This document shows, one piece after another, positions 8,757 through 17,082 of a stretch of 64,000 bases of DNA. The notes under the pieces are model-generated. The model was not told the DNA's origin. It searched no databases and worked only from the letters and a program-made list of their open reading frames with translations. This DNA comes from Spongiihabitans sp963422685 (GTDB lineage: Bacteria > Pseudomonadota > Gammaproteobacteria > Arenicellales > Poriferihabitantaceae): assembly GCA_963422685.1 (NCBI GenBank), contig OY730442.1, positions 1,984,001-2,048,000 of the forward strand, given 5' to 3'. Position 1 is the stretch's first letter; each line of letters begins with the position of its first letter. Made by a program: the position numbers and the translations under genes.

Positions 8757-10757
8757 ATGATTCAATCATTACCAATGATTTCGGGTGGAGCCGGGCTTCT
8801 CGTCGCTCTCGCGGTTTATATAATGGTATTAAAATACCCGGCCGGGGAAGGCAGGGTTGCCGACATTGCAGAGCAGATTCATCGGGGTGCCATGGTGTTT
8901 ATGCGCCGGGAATACAGTTATTTGCTGGGATTCGTCGCGGTAGTGGCAATTCTGCTTTTTTTCTCGGACCTGGGCGCAAACACCGCGCTCGCCTTTTTAG
9001 TCGGCGCGGCCTGTTCGGCCATTGCCGGATATATTGGCATGTTCGCGGCCACCCGCGCTAACGTAAGAACCACCACAGCAGCACAACAAGAAGGCGCCGA
9101 AGAGGCATTGGCTGTGGCTTTTTTCGGCGGTTCGGTCATGGGTTTATGCGTGGCTTCCATGGGCCTGCTGGGCATTGGTTTTCTGTATTTGTTGTACGGC
9201 GCAGACCCCGAAACGGCGCATGTCATCCACGGTTTTGGAATGGGCGCATCCTCTGTGGCGTTATTTTCAAGGGTCGGCGGTGGAATCTTTACCAAAAGTG
9301 CGGATGTGGGTGCCGATCTGGTTGGCAAGGTCGAAGCGGGGATTCCAGAAGACGATCCCCGTAATCCAGGCGTCATAGCCGACAACGTCGGGGACAACGT
9401 GGGCGATGTTGCCGGAATGGGATCGGATATTTTCGAATCTTACTGCGGCTCTATCATTGCCACCATCGCCATTGCCTCCACTTTGCCGGCGACGGTTTTC
9501 GCGGTATTGGGCGCGCAATCAACCTTGATGTTTTTACCGCTTGGGCTGGCTGCTGCGGGATTAGTCTGTTCAGTCCTTGGAATCGTCATAGTGAAAATGA
9601 ATGCCGCCCGATCACCAGAATCAGCGCTTCGCATTGGCACCATCGGTGCCACCCTGCTGTTTATGGCAGTCGCTTATGCGGTGATCAGGTATCTCGACGT
9701 GAACGCCAGTGTTTGGGGTGCAGTGGCCGTGGGGGCTTTGGGTGGCATTGGAATTGGATTAATTACCGAATACTACACTGGCGGCAAACCGGTTCGCGAT
9801 ATTGCCAAAAGTGGCGAAACCGGCCCAGCTACAGTGATGATCACCGGTCTGGCTGTCGGCATGGAATCGGTGGTGGTGCCTTTGTTGATCATCGCAGCGA
9901 TTATATGGATCTCAACCGGATTAATCGGACTTTATGGAGTCGGTATCGCGGCGGTGGGTATGCTGGCTACCGTGGGTATTACCATGGCTATCGATGCCTA
10001 CGGCCCGGTGGCGGATAACGCTGGCGGTATTGCGGAAATGTCCGGCATGGGAAAAGCGGTACGGGAAATTACCGATTCTCTGGATGAGCTCGGCAATACT
10101 ACTGCGGCTATCGGCAAAGGTTTCGCCATCGGTGCGGCGGCACTCGCGGCGCTGGCCATCATCTCGGCATTTATCGAAACGGTATCCATACTGAAGCCCG
10201 GATTTTCGCTGGAATTAAGTAATCCGCAGGTATTGGCAGGCATTTTTCTCGGCGGTATTTTCCCGTTTCTGGTTTCCAGTATTACCATGAATGCGGTGGG
10301 CGCGGCAGCGTTTGAAATGATCCACGAAATCCGCAGACAATTCCGTGAGATCCCGGGATTAATGGAAGGCACCGCCGAGCCGGATTCGGATCGATGTGTG
10401 GATATTGCAACCCGTGCCGCATTGAAGCGCATGATTCTGCCTGGCGTGATTGCGGTTGCGGTACCGCCAGTGGTGGGATTTACATTAGGCGCTGAAGCGC
10501 TGGGCGGGATGCTGGGGGGGGCGCTGCTTGGCTGTGTGTTGATGGCGCTGACCATGGCCAATGCCGGTGGTGCATGGGATAACGCCAAAAAACATGTAGA
10601 GAAAGGCAATCTGGGCGGTAAAGGCTCGGACGTTCACGCCGCCACGGTGGTCGGCGACACCGTTGGCGACCCGTTCAAAGACACTTCCGGCCCATCAATG
10701 AATATCCTGATAAACGTCATGGCCATAGTGAGCCTGGTGATCGCGCCGCTGCTGTGA
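8757..10757 (+). CDS. hppA: Membrane-bound ion-translocating pyrophosphatase, K+-dependent type
   Basis: Couples PPi hydrolysis to cation export across the inner membrane. The 666-aa protein is hydrophobic throughout, consistent with about 16 helices. The PPi/Mg-binding loops are visible as DVGADLVGKVE and DNVGDNVGD (about residues 185-220) and, near the C-terminus, as GDTVGDPFKDTSGPS. In GNTTAAIGKGFAIG the residue after NTTA is Ala, where K+-independent enzymes carry Lys, so I class it as K+-dependent. Sequence reading alone does not settle H+ versus Na+ transport. Together with the PPi-dependent phosphofructokinase 300 bp downstream it suggests that PPi is an energy currency in this cell. 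Confidence 0.96.
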   Translation: MIQSLPMISGGAGLLVALAVYIMVLKYPAGEGRVADIAEQIHRGAMVFMRREYSYLLGFVAVVAILLFFSDLGANTALAFLVGAACSAIAGYIGMFAATRANVRTTTAAQQEGAEEALAVAFFGGSVMGLCVASMGLLGIGFLYLLYGADPETAHVIHGFGMGASSVALFSRVGGGIFTKSADVGADLVGKVEAGIPEDDPRNPGVIADNVGDNVGDVAGMGSDIFESYCGSIIATIAIASTLPATVFAVLGAQSTLMFLPLGLAAAGLVCSVLGIVIVKMNAARSPESALRIGTIGATLLFMAVAYAVIRYLDVNASVWGAVAVGALGGIGIGLITEYYTGGKPVRDIAKSGETGPATVMITGLAVGMESVVVPLLIIAAIIWISTGLIGLYGVGIAAVGMLATVGITMAIDAYGPVADNAGGIAEMSGMGKAVREITDSLDELGNTTAAIGKGFAIGAAALAALAIISAFIETVSILKPGFSLELSNPQVLAGIFLGGIFPFLVSSITMNAVGAAAFEMIHEIRRQFREIPGLMEGTAEPDSDRCVDIATRAALKRMILPGVIAVAVPPVVGFTLGAEALGGMLGGALLGCVLMALTMANAGGAWDNAKKHVEKGNLGGKGSDVHAATVVGDTVGDPFKDTSGPSMNILINVMAIVSLVIAPLL

Positions 10758-10873
10758 TTGCGTTATCTGAAGGCTTGGTTTCTTTATGAGCCTGGTTTCT
10801 TGATGAAGTGTAATCCCTTAACGGTCATACTGTTTTCAAGCAGGTCCGGCAATCGCTGGGATTGTCCTGGTGT

Positions 10874-11065
10874 CTAAGTGAACCGTTGCCCCGGGACAAA
10901 ATCGAATATTTGGTCCAGCCTGAATTCCGTTATCAATTGATCCACTGCCTTTTGTCCATGTTGTTTTTGTACTTCGGTCAGGATCAGCTGGGCCGAATGC
11001 CGGTTGTATGATCCGCCAAAATCGGCCTGAACTTTTATCAGTTTTCGCGCCTTGTCCAGGGTCAT
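10874..11065 (-). CDS. Small conserved protein coupled to pfp
   Basis: A 63-aa cytosolic protein of mixed charge (MTLDKARKLIKVQADFGG at the start, FDFVPGQRFT at the end), predicted mostly helical. Its ATG (11065-11063) overlaps the pfp stop in an ATGA arrangement, so translation is coupled to pfp. I recall similar short proteins beside PPi-phosphofructokinase genes in other proteobacteria, but I cannot name a characterised family. Coupling to a key glycolytic enzyme makes a regulatory or assembly role plausible; no function is demonstrated. Confidence 0.75.
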   Translation of the reverse strand: MTLDKARKLIKVQADFGGSYNRHSAQLILTEVQKQHGQKAVDQLITEFRLDQIFDFVPGQRFT

Positions 11066-12327
11066 AATACGAATTTGCCGTTTAACTTCTTCCTGACCGG
11101 GATATTTTTTAATCGAACATAGTCGGGCAGCCCGTTTTTATAGGGCGGGTAATCTTCACCCAGCATAAGCGGCGCCAGATAGTTTCGGCATTTTTGGGTA
11201 ATACTGAAGCCGTCTTCGCTGATAAAGTCGCTGGGCATCATTTTTTCTACATTGGCGACGTGGCTGAGATCAGCTTTGCCGATTTTCCAGCGATACGGTT
11301 TGCTGCTCAGCCGGACTATGGCAGGCATCACCGAATTCTCGCCCTGCAATGCCAACTGAACGGCCGCTTCTCCCAGGGCATAGGCCTGGTCCACGTCGGT
11401 TTTCGATGCGATGTGCCGCGCAGAACGCTGCATATAATCCGCTACCGCCCAGTGAAATTTATAGGCCAGATCCTGTTTTATCATGTTGGCAATAACCGGG
11501 GCCACGCCGCCCAGCTGGGCGTGGCCGAATGCGTCCACCAAGCCCTGGTCGGAAAGGTATTTCCCCGTTCGATCGCGCACCCCTTCTGATACCACAACGG
11601 ACACATATCCGTATTCGCGTACTTTGCGTTTAACCGCGGCCATGAATTTCCTGCGGTTAAAAGTAATTTCGGGAAACAACACAATAATCGGGATCTCGGT
11701 TTTGCTGTCCGCAGCCATTGCCCCGGCTGCTGCGATCCAGCCGGCGTGACGCCCCATGACTTCAAGTACAAAAACTTTGGTTGAGGTGCTGGCCATGGAC
11801 GCGACATCAAAGCTGGCTTCCCGGGTAGAGACCGCAATGTATTTGGCGACGGAACCAAATCCCGGGCAGTTGTCGGTGGCGGGCAGATCATTATCAACAG
11901 TTTTTGGAATATGGATTGCCTGTACCGGGTACCCCAGCGTGTTTGCGAGCCGGGAAATTTTCAGGCAGGTATCGGCAGAATCGCCGCCGCCGTTATAAAA
12001 AAAATAGCCGATGTTGTGCGCCGCGAATACGGCGATTAATCTTTCATGCTCGCGCCGGTTTTCTGCGAGACTTTTCAGCTTATAACGGCAGGAACCGAAC
12101 GCCCCGGCGGGGGTATGTCTGAGCCTGGCGATTGCTGTGGCCGATTCTCTGGAAGTGTCAATCAGGTCTTCGGTTAATGCGCCGATAATGCCATTTCGAC
12201 CCGCGTAAACCTTGCCAATCTCGTCTTTGTTGTTCCGGGCGGTTTCTATTAGCCCGGCCGCAGAGGCATTAATCACTGCGGTGACGCCGCCGGACTGCGC
12301 ATAAAAAGCATTCTTTTTTGATTTCAT
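11062..12327 (-). CDS. pfp: Pyrophosphate-dependent 6-phosphofructokinase
   Basis: Phosphorylates fructose 6-phosphate reversibly with PPi instead of ATP. The 421-aa protein has the phosphofructokinase glycine motif as NGGGDSADTCLK, with the Asp-Ser pair expected of PPi enzymes where ATP enzymes have Gly. It also has PKTVDNDLPATDNCPGFGS (fructose 6-phosphate/catalytic Asp loop) and MGRHAGWIAA. I chose ATG 12327 (MKSKKNAFYAQSGGVTAVIN); a longer frame to 12456 adds an arginine-rich, family-atypical leader. It lies between two small genes on the same strand. The reversible enzyme and the membrane pyrophosphatase share PPi, a combination common in methylotrophs and some chemoautotrophs. Confidence 0.95.
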   Translation of the reverse strand: MKSKKNAFYAQSGGVTAVINASAAGLIETARNNKDEIGKVYAGRNGIIGALTEDLIDTSRESATAIARLRHTPAGAFGSCRYKLKSLAENRREHERLIAVFAAHNIGYFFYNGGGDSADTCLKISRLANTLGYPVQAIHIPKTVDNDLPATDNCPGFGSVAKYIAVSTREASFDVASMASTSTKVFVLEVMGRHAGWIAAAGAMAADSKTEIPIIVLFPEITFNRRKFMAAVKRKVREYGYVSVVVSEGVRDRTGKYLSDQGLVDAFGHAQLGGVAPVIANMIKQDLAYKFHWAVADYMQRSARHIASKTDVDQAYALGEAAVQLALQGENSVMPAIVRLSSKPYRWKIGKADLSHVANVEKMMPSDFISEDGFSITQKCRNYLAPLMLGEDYPPYKNGLPDYVRLKNIPVRKKLNGKFVL

Positions 12328-12362
12328 TTGCCTTAAGGCTTTAACTTGTTCATGTCTATATT

Positions 12363-12737
12363 TCAGGATTTTATAGTTCCACCGTTTGCCCCGGAATCGA
12401 CGCCTTCGCGCTCTCGTTCGTGGTCCGACTGGGTTTGGAGTGCTGCAGCAACGCATTCAGCAAGATCGCTGTATTGGTCAATTCCTGTTCCAAACTGGTC
12501 ATGCGGCGTATAGAAAAATTGCGTCCGGTAATGGAAAATCCCGACTTTGAAGACGACAAAATTTGCGCCTCTTGCGTGCCAGAATACGGTGGGACAGCGG
12601 GTGACTTCGGCAGAATTTTTATCCAGCACGAGCTCGCAGTCCGCAAGCTCAATGGTCACGTCCTTTTTATATCGCTGCATTAGCATTTCGCGGATATTAT
12701 GGAGCTCGGAATCGGTAAAATCCGGGACTAATGGCAT
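12363..12737 (-). CDS. Uncharacterised protein upstream of pfp
   Basis: A 124-aa frame beginning MPLVPDFTDSELHNIREML, same strand as pfp and ending 35 bp before it. The composition looks protein-like (ordered acidic/hydrophobic alternation, aromatic cluster VFWHARGANFVVFKVGIFHY around residues 52-71) rather than like random translation. It has no signal peptide or membrane helix. The last 20 residues are charged and may be poorly conserved. I do not recognise the family. Probable first gene of a three-gene unit with pfp and the 63-aa gene. Confidence 0.6.
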   Translation of the reverse strand: MPLVPDFTDSELHNIREMLMQRYKKDVTIELADCELVLDKNSAEVTRCPTVFWHARGANFVVFKVGIFHYRTQFFYTPHDQFGTGIDQYSDLAECVAAALQTQSDHEREREGVDSGANGGTIKS

Positions 12738-13058
12738 GCTGTGGCAGGAGCGAAAAATATTACTGAGAAGGGGATTTTACAATAATTCAACCTGGCTGGT
12801 CCGGCGGTATTGAGGTCCGTTTCGGCATGATTTTCACGGCAGTCGGTCGTGGGCTGCTGTGTGTGGCAAAATCCTTATCCTCCAATCATGCAGAATCAGC
12901 CTGTGCCAAATGTCCGGGGAGCGAGGGCGTGTGAAATTATTCTGGCCGGCTGGTGCGCTGAAAAACAGCGGTTTGCCGCACATTCAGGGTATTTTGCTTG
13001 AAATTCCGCGTCAATCGGGTTAGATTGCGCAACCCTTGAAGGTCATCGAAATACTGCC
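12738..13058. other. Gene-free spacer between pfp unit and rpmH
   Basis: This 321-bp divergent spacer carries the rpmH promoter at its right end. No dnaA gene and no TTATCCACA-type DnaA boxes are visible, although rpmH commonly lies next to dnaA and oriC in gammaproteobacteria. Confidence 0.6.
12998..13026 (+). promoter_or_regulatory. Sigma-70-type promoter for rpmH
   Basis: TTGAAA (12998-13003), 17-bp spacer, TAGATT (13021-13026). Transcription would begin around 13033, giving a leader of about 25 nt before the rpmH ATG. It probably also serves rnpA, yidD, yidC and mnmE downstream. Confidence 0.7.
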
Positions 13059-13193
13059 ATGAAACGTACATTTCAGCCCAGTGAAATCAAACGTAAAAGA
13101 ACCCACGGTTTTCGCGCGAGAATGCGCACCCGTGGCGGGCGGGCGGTGATCAACGCCCGGCGTGCCAAAGGTCGTGCTCACCTGAGTGCTTAA
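13059..13193 (+). CDS. rpmH: Ribosomal protein bL34
   Basis: A 44-aa, highly basic protein of the large ribosomal subunit. It starts MKRTFQPSEIKRKRTHGFRA and continues with the invariant MRTRGGRAVINARRAKGR segment. Length and sequence match bacterial bL34 fully. It heads the conserved block rpmH-rnpA-yidD-yidC-mnmE; rnpA starts 25 bp after the stop. Confidence 0.98.
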   Translation: MKRTFQPSEIKRKRTHGFRARMRTRGGRAVINARRAKGRAHLSA

Positions 13194-13218
13194 AACAGCG
13201 TCTGAGACTGGCTGACCC

Positions 13219-13584
13219 ATGCCGCCAACCGCGGCACGCACAGGACGCCAAAACAGGCTTCTGAACAGTACCCAGTTCAGCGCGGTTTTTAATAACAGAA
13301 AGTCGGTTCACGGCAAATTCTTCAGTTTCCACGTTGCACGAAATGCTTTTGATTACCCCCGTTTGGGATTGGCCGTGTCGCGCCGAGTCAGCAAAAAAGC
13401 AGTTCAGCGCAATCGGATCAAGCGGCAGATCAGAGCCTCTTTCAGGTTGTGTCCGGTGGATTTATCACATATCGATTTCGTAGTCTTGGCCAAGGCAGGC
13501 TGCGCGGATCAAATCAACCCGGTGCTGCGTGTTGAATTGGACAAGTTGTGGAACAGAGCGAGAGAAAAATGCGAAAACTGCTGA
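13219..13584 (+). CDS. rnpA: Ribonuclease P protein component
   Basis: Protein subunit that assists the RNase P RNA in cleaving 5' leaders from tRNA precursors. The 121-aa basic protein has the RnpA signature RLGLAVSRRVSKKAVQRNRIKR around residues 48-70, including the RNRIKR motif that binds the RNA. It has the usual place between rpmH and yidD and overlaps the yidD start by 16 bp, suggesting coupled translation. Confidence 0.96.
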   Translation: MPPTAARTGRQNRLLNSTQFSAVFNNRKSVHGKFFSFHVARNAFDYPRLGLAVSRRVSKKAVQRNRIKRQIRASFRLCPVDLSHIDFVVLAKAGCADQINPVLRVELDKLWNRAREKCENC

Positions 13585-13799
13585 TTGGATTAATAAAGAC
13601 GTATAAAGTGACGCTTAGTCCGTTTCTTGGGCAGAACTGCCGGTTCCAGCCGGGATGCGCCAGCTATGCCATGGAGGCTATAGAAAAACACGGGTCAATG
13701 CGCGGAAGCTGGCTGACACTCAAACGAATCGGTCGTTGCCACCCCTGGCATGAAGGTGGCTATGACCCGGTTCCGGATTGCAAACAAATGTTGCGGTGA
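13569..13799 (+). CDS. yidD: Membrane protein insertion efficiency factor YidD
   Basis: Small membrane-associated protein that aids YidC-dependent insertion. The 76-aa sequence has an amphipathic N-terminus (MRKLLIGLIKTYKVTLSPFLG) and the family motif CRFQPGCASYAMEAIEKHG, where relatives usually have CRFxPTCSxYA. The later Cys pair and GYDPVP are also typical. ATG 13569 gives the family-standard N-terminus; an in-frame ATG at 13548 would add seven residues inside rnpA. It lies between rnpA and yidC. Confidence 0.95.
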   Translation: MRKLLIGLIKTYKVTLSPFLGQNCRFQPGCASYAMEAIEKHGSMRGSWLTLKRIGRCHPWHEGGYDPVPDCKQMLR

Positions 13800-13892
13800 A
13801 TATTTGTGGCAAATGGTAAAAAAGATAACATTTGCGGGTTTAATTTGTAGAATTCGTACAGAATAAAACAGCAATCGACAACCTTTAACTCT

Positions 13893-15590
13893 ATGCCCTT
13901 TCAACGAATAATGCTGCTGGTCGCGCTGGGTTTGGTGCTGGTGATGATCTGGCAGTCCTGGGGAGAATTTCAGCACAACTACGCTCAACCCAATGCCGGC
14001 CAGGCCGGCCAAAGCCCTGCTGAAACGGATTCTGGCAATGCTGCGAGCAGCAATTTAAGTGAAGACGTGCCGGATGCGCCGGAGGTGCGCTCATCCGAAA
14101 ATGACAACGCAGCGGATATTCAATCTGCAACCCGGACCGTGTCCAGCACGGGACAGATAATCAATATCTCGACCGATCTGATCAATGCACAAATAGATAC
14201 TCAGGGCGGCGATCTTGTTCGCGTTGAATTAATCAGGCATCCGGTCAGCGTGGATGCGCCGCAGCAGCCGTTCGTTCTCATGCACCGCGATAATCCTGGA
14301 TTATTTGTTGCCCAAAGCGGCCTGATCGGAAAGGGTCGTGACTACCCAAACCATAACGTCCTGTTTTCTGCTTCCAGGCTTGAATACCAACTGGGAGATT
14401 CTGAAAATCTCGATGTTACTTTAAGCTGGACTGCACAAGATGGGGTCGCCTACGAAAAAGTATTTCGCTTTAAGCGCGACAGCTATCGTATCGACGTGGA
14501 TTTTCGCATCGTCAACCACAGCGGTCAGGACTGGGTTGGATTTGCTTACGGGCAATTAAAGCAAACCGAGATTGAGCAACCCGGGTCAATGGGGTTTCTG
14601 GGCAGGCTGCCGAGCTATAACGGCGCTGCGATTTATACACAGGAAGAAAAATACGAAAAGATTGATTATGGTGAAATCAGGGAAAGTGCCTTGAATGTGA
14701 CCACCCCGGTCGGCTGGGTAGCCATGCTGCAGCATTATTTTGTGGCGGCCTGGCTGCCGACAGACTCCGATAACTATCAATTATATTCCGGCATAAGCCA
14801 TAACACTGCAAAGCCGCAATATCGCATCGGATACAAAACCACCCAACCGGTCACCATCCCAGCCGGATCAAGTGGAGAGATCCACACCGCGCTGTTTGTC
14901 GGCCCCAAGGAGCAGGTTCGGTTGGACCGGCAGAATGTGGAAGGTTTGAAGCTGACCGTTGACTATGGCTGGCTCACCCCCATTGCCAGTCCGCTGTTTT
15001 GGCTGCTGACCAAGATTCATGGGCTGGTGCAAAACTGGGGCTGGTCGATTATTCTGTTAACCGTTTTGGTCAAAGGTGTTTTTTACCCGCTGTCTGCAGC
15101 CAGCTACAAGTCCATGGCGAAGATGAAAAAGTTACAGCCCCGCATGGTTACGCTAAAGGAGCGTTATGCCGACGACAAGCCCAAATTTCAGCAGGAAATG
15201 ATGAAGCTGTACAAGGCGGAAAAAGTAAACCCCGCGGGCGGTTGTTTGCCGGTTCTGGTGCAGATTCCGGTTTTTATCGCGTTGTACTGGGTGTTGTTGG
15301 AAAGTGTGGAATTACGACAGGCGGACTTTATGTTTTGGCTGAATGATCTGTCTCTGCCCGACCCCTATTTTGTCCTGCCGGTTATTATGGGCGCATCCAT
15401 GATCGCCCAGCATTTCCTCAATCCGGCGCCGGTTGATCCCCTTCAGAAGAAAATAATGATGGCATTGCCGTTTGTCTTTACCATTTTCTTCTTGTGGTTT
15501 CCCGCCGGGCTAGTGCTTTACTGGGTGGTAAATAACCTGCTTTCCATCGCCCAGCAATACTATATCTCAAAAAAATACCAGGCCGCCTGA
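13893..15590 (+). CDS. yidC: Membrane protein insertase YidC
   Basis: Inserts and folds inner-membrane proteins, alone or with SecYEG. At 565 aa it is the full gammaproteobacterial type: an N-terminal signal-anchor helix (residues 5-22, IMLLVALGLVLVMIWQSW), a large periplasmic beta domain (about 60-345), then the conserved 60KD insertase core (about 365-555). The core includes NWGWSIILLTVLVKGVFYPL, the cytoplasmic coiled hairpin (KSMAKMKKLQPRM) and the NPAGGCLPVLVQIPVF motif. The gene follows yidD by 93 bp and precedes mnmE by 15 bp. Confidence 0.97.
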   Translation: MPFQRIMLLVALGLVLVMIWQSWGEFQHNYAQPNAGQAGQSPAETDSGNAASSNLSEDVPDAPEVRSSENDNAADIQSATRTVSSTGQIINISTDLINAQIDTQGGDLVRVELIRHPVSVDAPQQPFVLMHRDNPGLFVAQSGLIGKGRDYPNHNVLFSASRLEYQLGDSENLDVTLSWTAQDGVAYEKVFRFKRDSYRIDVDFRIVNHSGQDWVGFAYGQLKQTEIEQPGSMGFLGRLPSYNGAAIYTQEEKYEKIDYGEIRESALNVTTPVGWVAMLQHYFVAAWLPTDSDNYQLYSGISHNTAKPQYRIGYKTTQPVTIPAGSSGEIHTALFVGPKEQVRLDRQNVEGLKLTVDYGWLTPIASPLFWLLTKIHGLVQNWGWSIILLTVLVKGVFYPLSAASYKSMAKMKKLQPRMVTLKERYADDKPKFQQEMMKLYKAEKVNPAGGCLPVLVQIPVFIALYWVLLESVELRQADFMFWLNDLSLPDPYFVLPVIMGASMIAQHFLNPAPVDPLQKKIMMALPFVFTIFFLWFPAGLVLYWVVNNLLSIAQQYYISKKYQAA

Positions 15591-15605
15591 GTCCATTTCT
15601 GACCA

Positions 15606-16958
15606 GTGGCAAATCCGCAAAGTCGGCGGCTCGACAATATCGTAGCGGTGGCGACGCCGCCAGGGAGGGGGGGCATCAGCATTGTCCGGCTATCCGGCCC
15701 GGATGTGCCGATGATCACGCAGGAATTTTTCGGTCAGCACCTGAAACCAGGGTATGCGCATCATAGGGATTTCAGGGATAGCGATAATTCCATAATCGAC
15801 AACGGCATAGCGCTGTTCTTTTCTGCGCCACACAGCTTCACCGGCGAACACGTTTTGGAATTACAGGGGCATGGTAGTCCAGTTGTTATGCAAATGCTGG
15901 TTCGACGCTGTTTGCAGTCAGGCGCCAGGTTGGCAAGGCCGGGCGAGTTTAGCGAGCGGGCATTTTTCAACGGGCGCCTGGACTTGACCCAGGCCGAAGC
16001 CGTAGCCGATTTAATCCAAAGCAGCACCGAATCTGCGGCACGTTCGGCAGTAAAATCTTTACAGGGTGGTTTCTCCGAAAGAGTGAACCAATTGGCCGCT
16101 GAAGTGATCCGTCTCAGAATTTTCGTTGAAGCGGCCATAGATTTCCCCGACGAAGAGATTGATTTTTTGCAGGACAGCAATGTGATTGCGCAGCTCGAAA
16201 AATTGGCCATGCGGTTTAAATCGCTCAAGGCGTTGGTGAAGCAGGGGAGGCTTTTGCGCGACGGCCTGAAAGTTGTATTGACCGGCTTACCCAACGCTGG
16301 CAAATCCAGCCTGCTCAATGCGCTTTCCGGCCAAGACCGGGCCATCGTCAGCACTGTTCCTGGAACCACTCGTGATGTGTTGGAGCAAATTATCGAAATT
16401 GATGGATTGCCCGTGGAAATTGTCGATACCGCCGGGATACGTGACACCATCAGCGAAATTGAGGCAGAAGGCGTTCGGCGCGCCTTACAGGCGCAGCAAC
16501 AGGCGGACCTCATTATCCTGGTGATTGATGATACCAGTGCCAGTGAAGATCAGATTGCGTCAATGCTGCATGATCAGGGCGGCGCCATCCCGGTGCTGCT
16601 CCTTAGAAACAAGATTGATTTGACCCATCGAACCGCAGTAAAGCGAGGAAATGAAATTTATGTTTCCGCTTTGACCGGTCAGGGATTGCCTTTAATCAGG
16701 GAAGAAATTAAGCAAATTGCCGGATTTCGACAGGTCGACGACAGCCAGTTTCTCGCCAGGGAGCGCCATGTGGATGCGTTATTGCGGGCAGAGCAATTTC
16801 TCAAAAATGGCCTGGAGCAGCAAACAAAATTCACAGCGGGAGAATTGTTGGCGGATGATTTGAGGTCTTGTCAAAACGTGCTGGGAGAAATAACCGGTGC
16901 GGTCAGTAGCGATGATTTGCTGGGGATGATATTCCGTTCATTCTGCATTGGAAAATAG
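15606..16958 (+). CDS. mnmE: tRNA uridine-5-carboxymethylaminomethyl(34) synthesis GTPase MnmE
   Basis: Partner of MnmG in modifying U34 of tRNAs that read NNA/NNG codons. The 450-aa protein starts with GTG and the family N-terminus (DNIVAVATPPGRGGISIVRLSG, a tetrahydrofolate-binding domain). The inserted G domain carries GLPNAGKSSLLN, DTAGIRDT and NKID, and the protein ends with the invariant CIGK containing the essential Cys. Its partner mnmG lies 3.1 kb downstream on the same strand, separated by the two-gene MotA/MotB-like module. Confidence 0.96.
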   Translation: MANPQSRRLDNIVAVATPPGRGGISIVRLSGPDVPMITQEFFGQHLKPGYAHHRDFRDSDNSIIDNGIALFFSAPHSFTGEHVLELQGHGSPVVMQMLVRRCLQSGARLARPGEFSERAFFNGRLDLTQAEAVADLIQSSTESAARSAVKSLQGGFSERVNQLAAEVIRLRIFVEAAIDFPDEEIDFLQDSNVIAQLEKLAMRFKSLKALVKQGRLLRDGLKVVLTGLPNAGKSSLLNALSGQDRAIVSTVPGTTRDVLEQIIEIDGLPVEIVDTAGIRDTISEIEAEGVRRALQAQQQADLIILVIDDTSASEDQIASMLHDQGGAIPVLLLRNKIDLTHRTAVKRGNEIYVSALTGQGLPLIREEIKQIAGFRQVDDSQFLARERHVDALLRAEQFLKNGLEQQTKFTAGELLADDLRSCQNVLGEITGAVSSDDLLGMIFRSFCIGK

Positions 16959-17082
16959 CAGAACCCTGTTCGTTATGTATAATTCACACGGACAATTCCA
17001 CGGTATATATATCAATTGGATGCTGATAATATATGGCTTTAACAATGAACAGGCCCGGCATTTCTCCCCTGCATAAATTGCT

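Noticed and set aside
12738..13058. Possible replication origin beside rpmH
   Set aside because: No dnaA gene and no DnaA-box clusters are visible, and the region is not AT-rich.
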